This document shows, piece by piece, positions 1-8,086 of a DNA stretch of 64,000 nt. The position numbers were made by a program, and so were the translations under genes. The notes below the pieces were generated by a model. That model was not told the origin of the DNA. It searched no databases and saw nothing but the letters and a program-made list of their open reading frames with translations. The stretch is from JAGBWK01 sp964544595 (GTDB lineage: Bacteria; Bacteroidota; Bacteroidia; Bacteroidales; Muribaculaceae). Position 1 is the stretch's first letter, and each line of letters starts with the position of its first letter. Location of the stretch: the NCBI GenBank assembly GCA_964544595.1, contig CAZJBM010000008.1, positions 1-64,000 of the forward strand, read 5' to 3'.

Positions 1-65
1 AAAAATATGGGGCTAGTCAGTGCGAAGATTTTGCACTTCGATTTGGATTCTACAGTGGCAATCAA

Positions 66-400
66 ATGTGGAGCGCACGTCTTTATGCGCACGAAAGAGA
101 ATCAACGTTAATAAATAATCTTCGGCGCATCCATCTATAATTCATCCCCTTGGCTTTAGCTCTTTTACTGGGTGACGGCTTCATCCGTCAGTAATCGTCC
201 ACCCCTCTGTCTCCCCGACCAGTAGGGATGCTCCACGGAGCATCCTCTTGATTTACAGATAGATATGGAGCGTGCGTCTTTAGGCGCACGAAAGAGAATC
301 GAGGCGATGTCCCCCCCCGACCAGTAGGGACGCTCCCACGGAGCATCCTCCTGATTTATAAGGCGATAGCTGTATGTTGAAGCTGCTCCGTGGAGCAGCT
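66..400. repeat. Cluster of short palindromic repeats in a gene-free stretch
   Basis: No gene is supported in bases 1-468. A unit reading GCGCACGAAAGAGAATC occurs at about 87 and again at about 285. A second unit, CAGTAGGG followed by a hairpin (GATGCTCC/GGAGCATC) and CTCnTGATTTA, occurs at about 229-262 and 324-358. A third hairpin of similar form (AGCTGCTCC/GGAGCAGCT) is at about 380-400. The modules look like decayed members of a small palindromic intergenic repeat family. Confidence 0.6.
112..200 (-). repeat. Dispersed repeat, copy 1 (inverted relative to the copy at 9.4 kb)
   Basis: Read on the minus strand, this stretch matches the plus-strand sequence at 9421-9510. It is nearly exact over about 62 bp (138-200) and weaker beyond. 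It contains a short stem, ACTGACGG with GCCGTCA. No reading frame is conserved between the copies, so this is a non-coding dispersed repeat. The two copies lie about 9.3 kb apart in opposite orientation. Confidence 0.75.
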
Positions 401-468
401 CTACTGTTCGCGGACACAACGCCTCGTTAGATTGCCGAACCCCCTCCGCCTTATCTACCGCTCTCCGA

Positions 469-1875
469 TCAATGGTAATCGATCCGGTAGATGTCCACGC
501 AATTGCCGCCACCGCCGGGATGAGCCTGCGATGTGACGAAAAGATAGCGCCCGTCCTTCGAGATGTCAAGCCCCACAGGGAACGAGTCCGCCCCGACCGA
601 GGCCAGCGGCTTCATATAGCGGGCGCTGACAATATGGATTTGCGACGCGTTGTTGCAAGCGGCGAAAATATATGCCCCGCGGGGCGAGAGAGCGATTGTG
701 CGCGCCCCGGCGCCTACCTTGCAGCTCCGCCAGCCCCCTACAGTGACGGTTTTCGCATTTTTAAGCTTAGGAATCGCCGCCAGAAAATCGCGCAGCGGTA
801 TATCCTGCACATATCCCGCCCCGTTAATGCTGAGATAGAGATGAGAATTGCGTATAGCGAGGTGACGCACATTGCCCATCATGCCGAGCACGCGCCCGAG
901 GTATTTGCCTTGCTTCAGGTCGATGACAGCGATGCCACCTCCGCCACCCATGCATCCCACGAGCAGGTAGCGGCCGTCAGGGGTGAAAACCGTCCCGCGC
1001 AGGGCATATCCGCTTCCGTTGTCGCGGTTAACCGACCTGTCAAGAGGGTAGTTGAGGGGAAGCTTATAGTCAACCACATGGCATGCAGTGTGTTTCCATT
1101 TCGTCGGGTCGGGGCTCGACACGTCGATGATGCCTACCGTGTTATCCCCCCAGTGGGTAATCGCGACCTGCTTGCCGTCGGGCGACGTGGCTATCATTTT
1201 CGGCAGCGGCCCCGTCTCCATCAGTCGCACTATCTCGTCGGTTTTCGTGTCGATAATAGCTACCGCCGAGGGGTCTTGGGCGTTGATGTCATAGCTTCGG
1301 CGGTAGTAGGGCACCCAGAGATAGCGGCCCGAATGGGTGAAAGTGCTCTCCACCGGCTTCCCTGTGAACGTGTTCTTGTTGGGGCGCGAGGCGTAGTGCG
1401 TGAACTTGTAGAAATCAGAGGGTTCGCTCCATAGACCCGCGTGCTTGTCGCCTATCTGGTGGCTTATCACCTTCAACTTGCGGTTAGTCGGGAAATCATA
1501 CACTACAGTCGACCCCCCTTCGAGCGAGTTGACGTAATACTTCTTGCCCGAGGGGTGCACATTGACCGACTTCGGCGAGAGTATGTCCTGGTCGAGGGTT
1601 TCAGATTCGCGGTACGAATAATTCTGCTTGCGGTCGACGAGCGTGATCGTGACGTGGCCGTCGGTCGACGTGGCCGTCACCCCGATTTTGGGATGCGTCA
1701 CCGCGCCCGATGATTTCTTCTTCTGAGAGTCGTTCTTGGGCTGTTCGGCAGTGGTAGCCGACTGCGTGGCTTGGGTGGCCTCCGCGGCGGGCGCGGCGGC
1801 GGGGGCGGTCGGCTCGGTCTGGGCGGCGCATGCCAGCGTCGCGCCGAGAGCTAAGGCGATAAGGGTTGATTTCAT
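469..1875 (-). CDS. Exported beta-propeller (YncE/lactonase-like) protein
   Basis: This 468-residue protein begins with a hydrophobic export signal (MKSTLIALALGATLACAAQ) followed by a low-complexity Ala/Pro/Glu/Thr linker. The body has repeated blade motifs of the YncE / cytochrome-d1-like seven-bladed propeller type, such as VAIIDTKTDEIVRLM, ATSPDGKQVAITHWGDNTVGIID, LSPRGAYIFAACNN and DISKDGRYLFVTSQ. A Cys at position 17 could be lipidated, but the lipobox is poor. An in-frame start lies upstream at 1998, but the signal peptide and the terminator hairpin at 1978-2018 favour 1875. Such proteins are usually periplasmic or surface-associated. The substrate is unknown. Confidence 0.8.
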   Translation of the reverse strand: MKSTLIALALGATLACAAQTEPTAPAAAPAAEATQATQSATTAEQPKNDSQKKKSSGAVTHPKIGVTATSTDGHVTITLVDRKQNYSYRESETLDQDILSPKSVNVHPSGKKYYVNSLEGGSTVVYDFPTNRKLKVISHQIGDKHAGLWSEPSDFYKFTHYASRPNKNTFTGKPVESTFTHSGRYLWVPYYRRSYDINAQDPSAVAIIDTKTDEIVRLMETGPLPKMIATSPDGKQVAITHWGDNTVGIIDVSSPDPTKWKHTACHVVDYKLPLNYPLDRSVNRDNGSGYALRGTVFTPDGRYLLVGCMGGGGGIAVIDLKQGKYLGRVLGMMGNVRHLAIRNSHLYLSINGAGYVQDIPLRDFLAAIPKLKNAKTVTVGGWRSCKVGAGARTIALSPRGAYIFAACNNASQIHIVSARYMKPLASVGADSFPVGLDISKDGRYLFVTSQAHPGGGGNCVDIYRIDYH

Positions 1876-1977
1876 TGTGATGTGGTGGCGCTCAGCCGTT
1901 AGCTGAGCTTGCATTGATTGGTTTCTGAATAGGTTGCTAGCGAGTGAATTGGTAGGCGAAGGTATTAGTGTGTTAAA

Positions 1978-2018
1978 GGCGGGGAGGCCGCTTCGCATGG
2001 TGGATCGGTCTCCCCGCC
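1978..2018 (-). terminator. Hairpin terminator after hpf
   Basis: GGCGGGGAG-CCG pairs with CGG-CTCCCCGCC. On the minus strand the stem is followed by a short TTTAA tract, 16 bases past the hpf stop codon. The weak U-run lowers certainty. Confidence 0.55.
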
Positions 2019-2033
2019 TGAGGGTAGTTTGTG

Positions 2034-2321
2034 TTAGTCTTTGCGTTTTTCGAGCTGGCTTTCGATGGCGTCGATAGCCTTGTCGACAGCCTCCTCAAAG
2101 GTGTCGGCAACTTTGTTGGCCACCATTTCAGGCTGCTGGGGCATGATCACCTTGATCACGACATCCTTGTTCATCGCCGATTCAGGTTTCACTACCTTGA
2201 GCGTTACGTCGAAGTTGGTTATGTTGTCGAAACGGCGGGCCAGGCGGTCAGCTTTCTTGTTGATAAAAGCCGTTAATTTCTCCGAGATGTCGAAGTGGAT
2301 AGCTTGAATGTGTACTTCCAT
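2034..2321 (-). CDS. hpf: Ribosome hibernation-promoting factor, short form (HPF/YfiA/RaiA)
   Basis: This 95-residue protein matches the short HPF/RaiA fold: N-terminal MEVHIQAIHFDIS, a basic KKADRLARRF helix, a beta strand NFDVTLKVV, and a C-terminal helix FEEAVDKAIDAIESQLEK. HPF-family proteins bind the decoding centre of the 30S subunit in stationary phase and promote inactive ribosome dimers or monomers. The long C-terminal dimerisation domain is absent. It starts one base after the stop of the Xer recombinase gene, so the two are almost certainly co-transcribed and translationally coupled. Confidence 0.9.
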   Translation of the reverse strand: MEVHIQAIHFDISEKLTAFINKKADRLARRFDNITNFDVTLKVVKPESAMNKDVVIKVIMPQQPEMVANKVADTFEEAVDKAIDAIESQLEKRKD

Positions 2322-2322
2322 A

Positions 2323-3216
2323 TCAATTTTGTTTTTGTGCGCGTGGATGCGCGAGTTGATAATTTTGTTTGAGTTCTCGGTACGATATATGTGTGTATAT
2401 CTGTGTTGTCGTCAGTGAGTTATGCCCTAACAGCTGTTGCACGGCGTTGAGATCGGCCCCGTTGTTGAGCATATCGGTGGCGAATGTGTGTCGCAGCGCG
2501 TGAGGGCTCAGCTTCGAGGCGTGCGCGCGGCCCCTGAGCTGCGATTTCACCACCTCGTTCACTATCCGGGGATAAAGCGGGTCGCCGCTCGGCCGCGTGA
2601 ACAGCCGCTCGGCCTCCCCGATGCCCAGCTCGTCGCGTAGCTCGCGGAAATCGTCGATGGCACGCGCAAGCTCGTCGCCGAAAGGGATGACTCTTTCTTT
2701 ATTACGCTTTCCGAGCACTTTTAGTTCGCGCCGCCGAGTGTCGATGTCGATGTCGCGGAGGCCTATCAGCTCGGCTCGGCGAAGCCCGGTCGTGTATAGC
2801 GTCAAGAGTATGAGGTGGTTGCGCACCTCGATGAAGTCGGTGCCGTCGTATTCCTCGTCGAGAAGATTGTTAATCTCCTCCTCGCGTATCACCGTCGGCA
2901 GATTCTCAGCCGGTTTAGGCAGAACCACCTCCGCCGCCGGATTGTCGCTCGCCGCCCCCGTCAGATTCAGATACTTGAAGAACGCCCGCAGCGACTGTAT
3001 TTTGCGCCTCAGCGTGCGCCGGGAGCAACCCTTCGTCGCGCTCACCGCGATCCATGAGCGAACGTCGCTTTGCGTCACCAGCGAGGGGTCAAACCCTTCG
3101 GCGTCGCTCGTCACATGGTCGCGAAACTGGCGCACGTCGCGCCCGTAGGCATCGACCGTCAGCGGCGAATAGTTGAGCTCGGCTCGCAGATATGACAGGA
3201 ATTTGCTGATGTGCAT
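2323..3216 (-). CDS. Tyrosine site-specific recombinase, XerC/XerD type
   Basis: This 297-residue protein has an N-terminal SAM-like core-binding domain (about 1-85) and a C-terminal catalytic domain. Visible catalytic residues are Arg146 (TTGLRRAEL), Lys170 (VLGKRNKER), His239 and Arg242 (SPHALRHTFA), His265 (LLGHNS) and the nucleophile Tyr274 (IYTH). Length and motifs fit housekeeping XerC/XerD, which resolve chromosome dimers at dif, better than phage integrases. The start at 3216 gives the usual length; an in-frame ATG at 3294 would overlap the tRNA terminator and is less likely. Xer upstream of hpf is a familiar Bacteroidales arrangement. XerC and XerD cannot be told apart here. Confidence 0.88.
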   Translation of the reverse strand: MHISKFLSYLRAELNYSPLTVDAYGRDVRQFRDHVTSDAEGFDPSLVTQSDVRSWIAVSATKGCSRRTLRRKIQSLRAFFKYLNLTGAASDNPAAEVVLPKPAENLPTVIREEEINNLLDEEYDGTDFIEVRNHLILLTLYTTGLRRAELIGLRDIDIDTRRRELKVLGKRNKERVIPFGDELARAIDDFRELRDELGIGEAERLFTRPSGDPLYPRIVNEVVKSQLRGRAHASKLSPHALRHTFATDMLNNGADLNAVQQLLGHNSLTTTQIYTHISYRELKQNYQLAHPRAQKQN

Positions 3217-3230
3217 CTCGATATTTTTCC

Positions 3231-3262
3231 GAAAAATACGCCAAAAATCCGAAATTTCCAAA
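3231..3262 (-). promoter_or_regulatory. Bacteroidetes-type promoter for xer-hpf
   Basis: On the minus strand TTTG (3259-3262) is separated by 20 bp from TATTTTTC (3231-3238), one mismatch from TAnnTTTG. The start codon follows about 15 bases downstream of the -7 box, so any leader is very short. Confidence 0.5.
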
Positions 3263-3291
3263 TAATTGTTAAAATACCTCGCTTTTAAGCG

Positions 3292-3324
3292 CAAAAAAAG
3301 AGTCGCTTAACAAAGCGACTCTTT
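3292..3324 (-). terminator. Intrinsic terminator of the first tRNA-Val
   Basis: AAAGAGTCGCTT pairs with AAGCGACTCTTT around a three-base loop, and the minus-strand transcript then runs into a T tract. An almost identical hairpin follows the second tRNA-Val copy. Confidence 0.85.
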
Positions 3325-3329
3325 GAAAG

Positions 3330-3404
3330 TGGGCGTTGAGGGATTCGAACCCCCGACCCTCTGCTTGTAAGGCAGATGCTCTAAACCAGCTGAGCTAAAC
3401 GCCC
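3330..3404 (-). tRNA. tRNA-Val (anticodon TAC), copy 1
   Basis: The minus strand folds as a standard cloverleaf: acceptor GGGCGUU/AACGCCC, D-arm GCUCAGCUGGUUUAGAGC, anticodon arm UCUGC-CUUACAA-GCAGA with anticodon UAC, and T-arm GGGGGUUCGAAUCCCUC. The discriminator base is A and CCA is not encoded. It is identical across its length to the tRNA at 4905-4979, and its terminator and promoter are also duplicated. Confidence 0.95.
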
Positions 3405-3453
3405 GATTCGACTTTTGTCGGCTCTCGGGGCGGTTGTTTTCCCGATTGCGATG

Positions 3454-3484
3454 CAAAGGTACATCTTTTTTCCGAATCTGCAAA
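3454..3484 (-). promoter_or_regulatory. Promoter of tRNA-Val copy 1
   Basis: Minus-strand TTTG (3481-3484), a 19-bp spacer, then TACCTTTG (3454-3461), matching the primary sigma-factor consensus TTTG-N19/20-TAnnTTTG of Bacteroidetes. It lies about 50 bp upstream of the mature tRNA. Confidence 0.8.
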
Positions 3485-3588
3485 TTTTTTCCGCAATAAC
3501 TTTCCCCCTCCCCCGAAATTTTCCCCAAATCCCCGCCATGCTCCTCGGCTTTCCCTCTTATTTTTGTCCTCATTATGAGCTATCTATT

Positions 3589-4174
3589 AGAGCCTGTCCC
3601 ATAAAATCTGTTAAAGCTGAGGCGGTCAGCCATTGAGCAGAGTTGTTCGTGTGATGAGGGAGTGTACTCGACGTACACGACTGAAGAACACGGACGAATA
3701 TGCCAATGGATGGCCGAGTCGATGGTAATTACCACCTCCCTCTGTCTAACGCTGACATGTTGAAACTTACGGAGCAGCTTCTTCAGCAATATCTCGAACC
3801 TTGCGGATTCACTGATTCTCCTGAAGCGATGTTAGACGCTCTTCCATTTTCAGAAGCCCTCGGGCAGCAATCGCCATTGGCCGCCAGTTTTCAAGACATA
3901 TATTATACCTTCTAATTGTCTTATATTCTGCTTGATGTTCATTCGAGCGCTGAATGAGGATAGCCAGCGCTTTTGTTTGGGGTTAAGGAAAGAATATTGA
4001 TTCACATAACACTAAAGTGCCGCTGCGCGGAAAATTACCTCCGTTTCGCATATCTCGGGCGCTTTTGAAGCCGTCGCTCGGTCACAATGCGACGGCATTG
4101 CTCCCTCCCGTCGCCTCCAAAATCCCTCCGAGATATGCGACCTCAGCGTTAACATATTTTATGGGGCAGGCTCT
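3589..4174. mobile_element. 586-bp element with about 33-bp inverted terminal repeats
   Basis: The left end AGAGCCTGTCCCATAAAAT continues to CTGTTAAAGCTGAGG. The right end, read as its complement, is the same apart from a few substitutions. Inside the left end is a long imperfect palindrome (about 3622-3716, centred on GTGTAC-TCGAC-GTACAC). Inside the right end is another (CGCATATCTCGG...CCGAGATATGCG, about 4048-4140). A third copy of the terminal sequence stands alone at 62519-62547. No transposase is visible. An open frame at 3700-3915 (71 codons) has no recognisable family and is not called a gene. The element resembles a non-autonomous, structure-rich transposon derivative. Confidence 0.65.
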
Positions 4175-4196
4175 GAGACTGTAATCAAAAATTATC

Positions 4197-4204
4197 TATA
4201 TTTG
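4197..4204 (+). promoter_or_regulatory. Possible -7 box for the P-loop gene
   Basis: TATATTTG matches TAnnTTTG and lies about 67 bp upstream of the start codon, just outside the right end of the 586-bp element. No convincing -33 TTTG is visible at the right distance. Confidence 0.4.
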
Positions 4205-4270
4205 CAATCGCAGACCGCATCGCAGAGCCCGGTCAATGGCATAGCGGGCGGGGCTTCAAATCCACATTAA

Positions 4271-4717
4271 ATGAAAATCTGTATTTTTGTTAAAGGCGCA
4301 TCTAATAGAGGAAAGTCCACTGCTATTTTGGAATTAGCGCGACTCCTGAAAGTGCCAAAATCTTCCAAATGCTGGATTGATAAAGGAAACGAAATCAGAG
4401 GAATCCATCATTGGAAAGGAGTAAAGGTTGGATTATGCTCAAATGGTGACCCGGGTTGTGGCTCTCTGGATTGGTTGAGAGAAACAGCTATTGAAAAGGA
4501 TGAATGCGATATTATTGTTGCTGCATGCCGTCGTGGAGGCTCAACACAAGACCCGATTCTCCCATATCTTGAAGCGGAAGGGTATACTGTCGTTGAAACT
4601 TATCCATCAATGATAAAAATACCCGGCAATGGTAATGCAAATTATCAAATTCTTGCTAAAGCGCTTGCATATCAAATTTTTGTGGTTATGAATCAATGTG
4701 AGAACTTGCTAATCTGA
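4271..4717 (+). CDS. Small P-loop NTPase-like protein of unknown function
   Basis: This 148-residue protein has a clear Walker A motif near its N-terminus (GASNRGKST, residues 9-17) after a beta strand KICIFVK, as in small nucleotide kinases and ATPases. A segment CDIIVAACRRGGST could carry the second strand and switch region. I do not recognise a specific family. The DNA is AT-richer than the neighbouring housekeeping genes. The gene sits alone between the 586-bp element and the second copy of tRNA-Val, a context that suggests horizontal acquisition. Substrate and role are unknown. Confidence 0.65.
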   Translation: MKICIFVKGASNRGKSTAILELARLLKVPKSSKCWIDKGNEIRGIHHWKGVKVGLCSNGDPGCGSLDWLRETAIEKDECDIIVAACRRGGSTQDPILPYLEAEGYTVVETYPSMIKIPGNGNANYQILAKALAYQIFVVMNQCENLLI

Positions 4718-4867
4718 GAATATCGGTTTGTCGATCTATAACTGCCACATTTATAATTGATTCTATGCCAGATAATTTAAATGTAGAATTTTTAGAATAG
4801 TGCAATAATTTCGGCTGAGATCGCCATTTTGAATCTCTTGGGCGGGGAGGGTGTGTAGGATAGGGAT

Positions 4868-4899
4868 AAAAAAAGAGTCGCTTTGATAAGCGACTCTTT
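4868..4899 (-). terminator. Intrinsic terminator of the second tRNA-Val
   Basis: Stem AAAGAGTCGCTT/AAGCGACTCTTT with a tetraloop and a downstream T tract on the minus strand. It is nearly the same sequence as the terminator at 3292-3324. Confidence 0.85.
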
Positions 4900-4904
4900 G
4901 AAAG

Positions 4905-4979
4905 TGGGCGTTGAGGGATTCGAACCCCCGACCCTCTGCTTGTAAGGCAGATGCTCTAAACCAGCTGAGCTAAACGCCC
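4905..4979 (-). tRNA. tRNA-Val (anticodon TAC), copy 2
   Basis: Same sequence and fold as the tRNA at 3330-3404, including the UAC anticodon, discriminator A and absence of encoded CCA. Flanking sequence on both sides also resembles copy 1, indicating that a whole transcription unit was duplicated. Confidence 0.95.
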
Positions 4980-5028
4980 GATTCGATTTCTCAATCGGCA
5001 AGTGGGCGGTTTGTTCCCAATTGCTGTG

Positions 5029-5059
5029 CAAAGGTAGGCATTTTTTTTGTAACTGCAAA
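5029..5059 (-). promoter_or_regulatory. Promoter of tRNA-Val copy 2
   Basis: Minus-strand TTTG (5056-5059), 19-bp spacer, TACCTTTG (5029-5036). Spacing and -7 box are the same as for copy 1. Confidence 0.8.
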
Positions 5060-5154
5060 TTTTTCTGCAACTTTTTTTCACCAAGGCGCGTTTTTCGTTG
5101 ATTTTTTTGACTAAATTCGTGATTTCTAATGCAAATACACAAACTATTATAAAA

Positions 5155-5979
5155 ATGAGAGTCGATTTCAACATTTATCTTGCCGCCACGGCCGCGATGC
5201 TGCTGATTGAGGGATGCGATGTTCGCAATAGCAAATCGGCTGATATTCAGACACAAATGTCGGCGAGCGACAGCGTGCGAGTCGATGAGCGGCAGATTGA
5301 CGATTTCATTTGGGACACATATTCGACGCCCGACCTTAAGTTGTTGCAAGTCAAGGGGTTTGTTAAGAGCGTGGAGATGAAGCTGGGCTGCGACGGACTT
5401 CGCAGCGATGGCTTCACGCTTTGTGTTCAGGTTGACAAAGGTGGCACCATCGCTGGGGCGAAAGTGCTTGTGGGCGAGGGAGATAGGATGAAAGGGGAGG
5501 TGCTTCACGACGCATCGGGGCGAGTAAGCGAGATGTCGTTTGCTGCGGGAGGGGAGCGGTCGCTCTCGTTTTCGTTTGATTATCAAGATGATAGACTCCA
5601 TCGAGTAGAGGTCGTTAATACGGGTGCCGACTATTTGAGAGAATCTTCCTATCTGATGGTGTATGGGGGTGAGGGGGATGTGCCCTCGGGAGCGAGATTC
5701 AGCGTAAGCGGATCAGGCGGCGAAGATTACGGTGATGAATACGCCGGAGTAGGGCAGTTGGCGTTCAGATATTCGCCGGATGCGGCAATGGGGTGGAATA
5801 TGTGCCTGATCGAAGGAGAGGCGAATATGACTGAAAATCAGGCGAATATGAGTGATAGCATACCAGGCGCGACCATACAAACTGACACTGTGGTCAAGAT
5901 CGCAATATCCAGAACGATAGAGTATTACAGCCGCGATGAGATTGATTTCAAGATGATAAAAATGATGAACGGATGGTGA
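5155..5979 (+). CDS. Predicted lipoprotein of unknown function
   Basis: The 274-residue product starts MRVDFNIYLAATAAMLLIEG and has a Cys at position 21 after LIEG, a plausible lipobox. The chosen ATG gives a clean lipoprotein signal; an in-frame start at 5098 would add 19 residues and spoil it. The mature part is rich in Asp, Gly and Ser with alternating beta-type segments (for example RSLSFSFDYQDDRLHRVEV). I recognise no domain. It stands alone, converging on tsf with a strong bidirectional terminator between them. Function is unknown; outer-membrane or periplasmic attachment is inferred from the signal only. Confidence 0.65.
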   Translation: MRVDFNIYLAATAAMLLIEGCDVRNSKSADIQTQMSASDSVRVDERQIDDFIWDTYSTPDLKLLQVKGFVKSVEMKLGCDGLRSDGFTLCVQVDKGGTIAGAKVLVGEGDRMKGEVLHDASGRVSEMSFAAGGERSLSFSFDYQDDRLHRVEVVNTGADYLRESSYLMVYGGEGDVPSGARFSVSGSGGEDYGDEYAGVGQLAFRYSPDAAMGWNMCLIEGEANMTENQANMSDSIPGATIQTDTVVKIAISRTIEYYSRDEIDFKMIKMMNGW

Positions 5980-6005
5980 AATTTTATTAAAGTGCATAAT
6001 GTGGT

Positions 6006-6052
6006 AAAAAACGCGCCTGTTTTGTATTGTAATACAAAACAGGCGCGTTTTT
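6006..6052. terminator. Strong bidirectional terminator
   Basis: A nearly perfect inverted repeat (AAAACGCGCCTGTTTTGTATT and its complement around a 2-base loop) with A/T tracts on both sides lies between convergent genes. Confidence 0.85.
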
Positions 6053-6066
6053 AGGGGTATCGTGCA

Positions 6067-6101
6067 TTAATAAGAGTTGCTTAATCTGCAACTCTTATTA
6101 A
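6067..6101 (-). terminator. Second hairpin directly after the tsf stop codon
   Basis: TTAATAAGAGTTGC pairs with GCAACTCTTATTAA around a 7-base loop, three bases from the tsf stop. With the neighbouring hairpin it forms a double termination site. Confidence 0.65.
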
Positions 6102-6103
6102 TA

Positions 6104-7096
6104 TTAGTCTTGATTGAGGTTAACACGCTTGAAATCAACGGCTACAAGACCTTTTGAAGTCTGGTCGAGGTACTGGCCGATAGTGATTTTTGCGTCGTTG
6201 ATGAATTCCTGCTCCATGAGGCAAGATTCTTTGCAGAACTTGTTCACTCGGCCGATGGCGATGTTCTCGATCATCTGGGCGGGGAGGTTGGCGCGTTTGG
6301 CTTCGGCTGTCTCGGCCATGATCTTGCGGCCTTTTTCAGCCTCTTCAGCGGTGATCCAGCCTTTCGACATGTTAGACTCGATGTGGTCCTCAGAGTCGAA
6401 GTGGTTGGGGTTGAGACCTGCTTTCTTAAGAGCTGCCTCAACGGCTTTGCGCACCTGCTCGTCTTTAGTCTTCTCGATAGCGATAGCCTTCTCTGACTCG
6501 AGAGTGGCGGCGGGGATGCTTTCGCGGTTAACGGCGAGGGGGTTCATCGAAGCTACCTGCATGGCCACGTTGCGGCCTACCTGGTAGTCGACGTTCTCCT
6601 GGTTGAAGCCTACGACGCAAGCGAGCTTGTTGCCGAAGTGGGTGTAGGCGGTAGTTGAGGGAGCCTCAACTACTTCGTAAGCTGAGATTTCGGTTTTTTC
6701 GCCGGTTTTGCCGGTTTCCTCTACTACGAGGTCGGCAACGGTGCGGCCGTCGATTTCGAGAGCCTTGAGGGCTTCGATGTCTTTGATGCGGTTGGCGATA
6801 GCGGCGTCGAGGAGCTTGTTGGTGAGCTCAACGAAACCTGCGTTCTTGGCCACGAAGTCGGTCTCGCAGTTGAGGGCGAGCACAGCGGCGAAGTTGCCGT
6901 CGTTTTTAGCTATCACGCAGCCTTCAGCAGCTTTGCGGTCTTCGCGCTTAGCGGCTACGGCCTGTCCTTTTTTGCGGAGAATCTCCACAGCTGCCTCGAT
7001 GTTGCCTTCGGTCTCGGCAAGGGCTTTTTTGCAGTCCATCAAGCCGGCGCTTGTAAGGGCGCGGAGCTTGGTGATGTCTGCCATTGATACTGCCAT
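6104..7096 (-). CDS. tsf: Translation elongation factor Ts
   Basis: The 330-residue protein begins MAVSMADITKLRALTSAGLM and carries the N-terminal UBA-like domain with DCKKALAETEGNIEAAVEILR, followed by the diagnostic CETDFVAKN motif and the dimerisation core. EF-Ts exchanges GDP for GTP on EF-Tu. The start at 7096 is preferred over the ATG four codons later because Bacteroidales homologues share the MAV-MADITKLR start. It is the last gene of the rplM-rpsI-rpsB-tsf cluster. Confidence 0.97.
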   Translation of the reverse strand: MAVSMADITKLRALTSAGLMDCKKALAETEGNIEAAVEILRKKGQAVAAKREDRKAAEGCVIAKNDGNFAAVLALNCETDFVAKNAGFVELTNKLLDAAIANRIKDIEALKALEIDGRTVADLVVEETGKTGEKTEISAYEVVEAPSTTAYTHFGNKLACVVGFNQENVDYQVGRNVAMQVASMNPLAVNRESIPAATLESEKAIAIEKTKDEQVRKAVEAALKKAGLNPNHFDSEDHIESNMSKGWITAEEAEKGRKIMAETAEAKRANLPAQMIENIAIGRVNKFCKESCLMEQEFINDAKITIGQYLDQTSKGLVAVDFKRVNLNQD

Positions 7097-7243
7097 AGTG
7101 TATTTCTTTGCTTTAGTGGTCGCGGCGACCGGTCGGTCAATATGCCGCGACGCGGTTGTTGTTGAATTTTTACGACTTTCGAGACTCCCGTCGGAGCGGG
7201 GGCCTCGAAAGATATTAGGGTTTTTCGCGAAATAGCGGGGCTA

Positions 7244-8086
7244 TTATTCAGCTTTGGCTTCTTCGGCCTCGGGAGCTTTCTCCTCGGCTTCGGGAGCGGC
7301 TTCTTTCTTAGCTACCCGGCGACGCTCGCGCTTGGGAGCGGGAGCCTCTTCGCCTTCAGCGGCCTCGGCCTCAGCGGCGGCGTTGTCGGCTTTCTCTACC
7401 TTACGCTCTTCGAGACCTTCGTTCATGGCGTCGCAGATAGTCGACAGGATGATGTCGATTGACTTTGAAGCGTCGTCGTTGGCGGGGATAACGAAGTCAA
7501 CGTCGTTGGGGTTAGAGTTGGTGTCGACGATAGCGAACACGGGGATGCCGAGACGGTTGGCCTCAGCCACGGCGATGTGCTCTTTCATCACGTCAACCAC
7601 GAAGAGGGCTGAGGGGAGACGATTGAGGTCGGCGATAGAGCCGAGGGTCTTTTCGAGTTTCGCGCGCTGGCGGCTAACCTGGAGTTTTTCGCGTTTTGAA
7701 AGGTTGTCGAAAGTGCCGTCTTTGGTCATTTTGTCGATTGACGTCATTTTCTTGACAGCCTTGCGGATTGTCGGGAAGTTGGTGAGCATGCCGCCGGGCC
7801 AACGTTCGATAACGTAAGGCATACCAACGGACTGCGCCTTGTCGGCAATCACTTGTTTGGCCTGTTTTTTGGTAGCGACGAAGAGAACTTTCTTGCCGCT
7901 TTTTGCGATGCTCTTAAGGGCTGCGGCTGCTTCGTCGAGCTTAGCGGCAGTCTTATAGAGATCTATGATGTGGATACCGTTGCGCTCCATGAAGATATAG
8001 GGCGCCATTGCAGGATTCCATTTGCGTTTGAGGTGACCGAAATGGCAACCTGCTTCAAGAAGTTGGTCAAATGTGGGAGTTGACAT
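7244..8086 (-). CDS. rpsB: 30S ribosomal protein S2
   Basis: The 280-residue product has the S2 signature near the start (QLLEAGCHFGHLKRKWNPAM) and the central motif VIERWPGGMLTNFPTIRKAV, followed by the conserved PSALFVVDV and GIPVFAIVDTNSNP. After about residue 225 comes a Bacteroidetes-style tail rich in Ala, Glu and Lys. It assembles late onto the 30S subunit and interacts with S1. A 239-base gap separates it from rpsI and may hold its leader. Confidence 0.97.
   Translation of the reverse strand: MSTPTFDQLLEAGCHFGHLKRKWNPAMAPYIFMERNGIHIIDLYKTAAKLDEAAAALKSIAKSGKKVLFVATKKQAKQVIADKAQSVGMPYVIERWPGGMLTNFPTIRKAVKKMTSIDKMTKDGTFDNLSKREKLQVSRQRAKLEKTLGSIADLNRLPSALFVVDVMKEHIAVAEANRLGIPVFAIVDTNSNPNDVDFVIPANDDASKSIDIILSTICDAMNEGLEERKVEKADNAAAEAEAAEGEEAPAPKRERRRVAKKEAAPEAEEKAPEAEEAKAE

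Noticed and set aside
165..569. 134-codon minus-strand frame near the window start
   Set aside because: It runs through palindromic repeats and translates the same repeat twice (HPYWSG/RPYWSG), so it reflects the repeat and not a gene.
3700..3915. 71-codon frame inside the 586-bp element
   Set aside because: No known domain and no ribosome-binding site; kept only as part of the element description.
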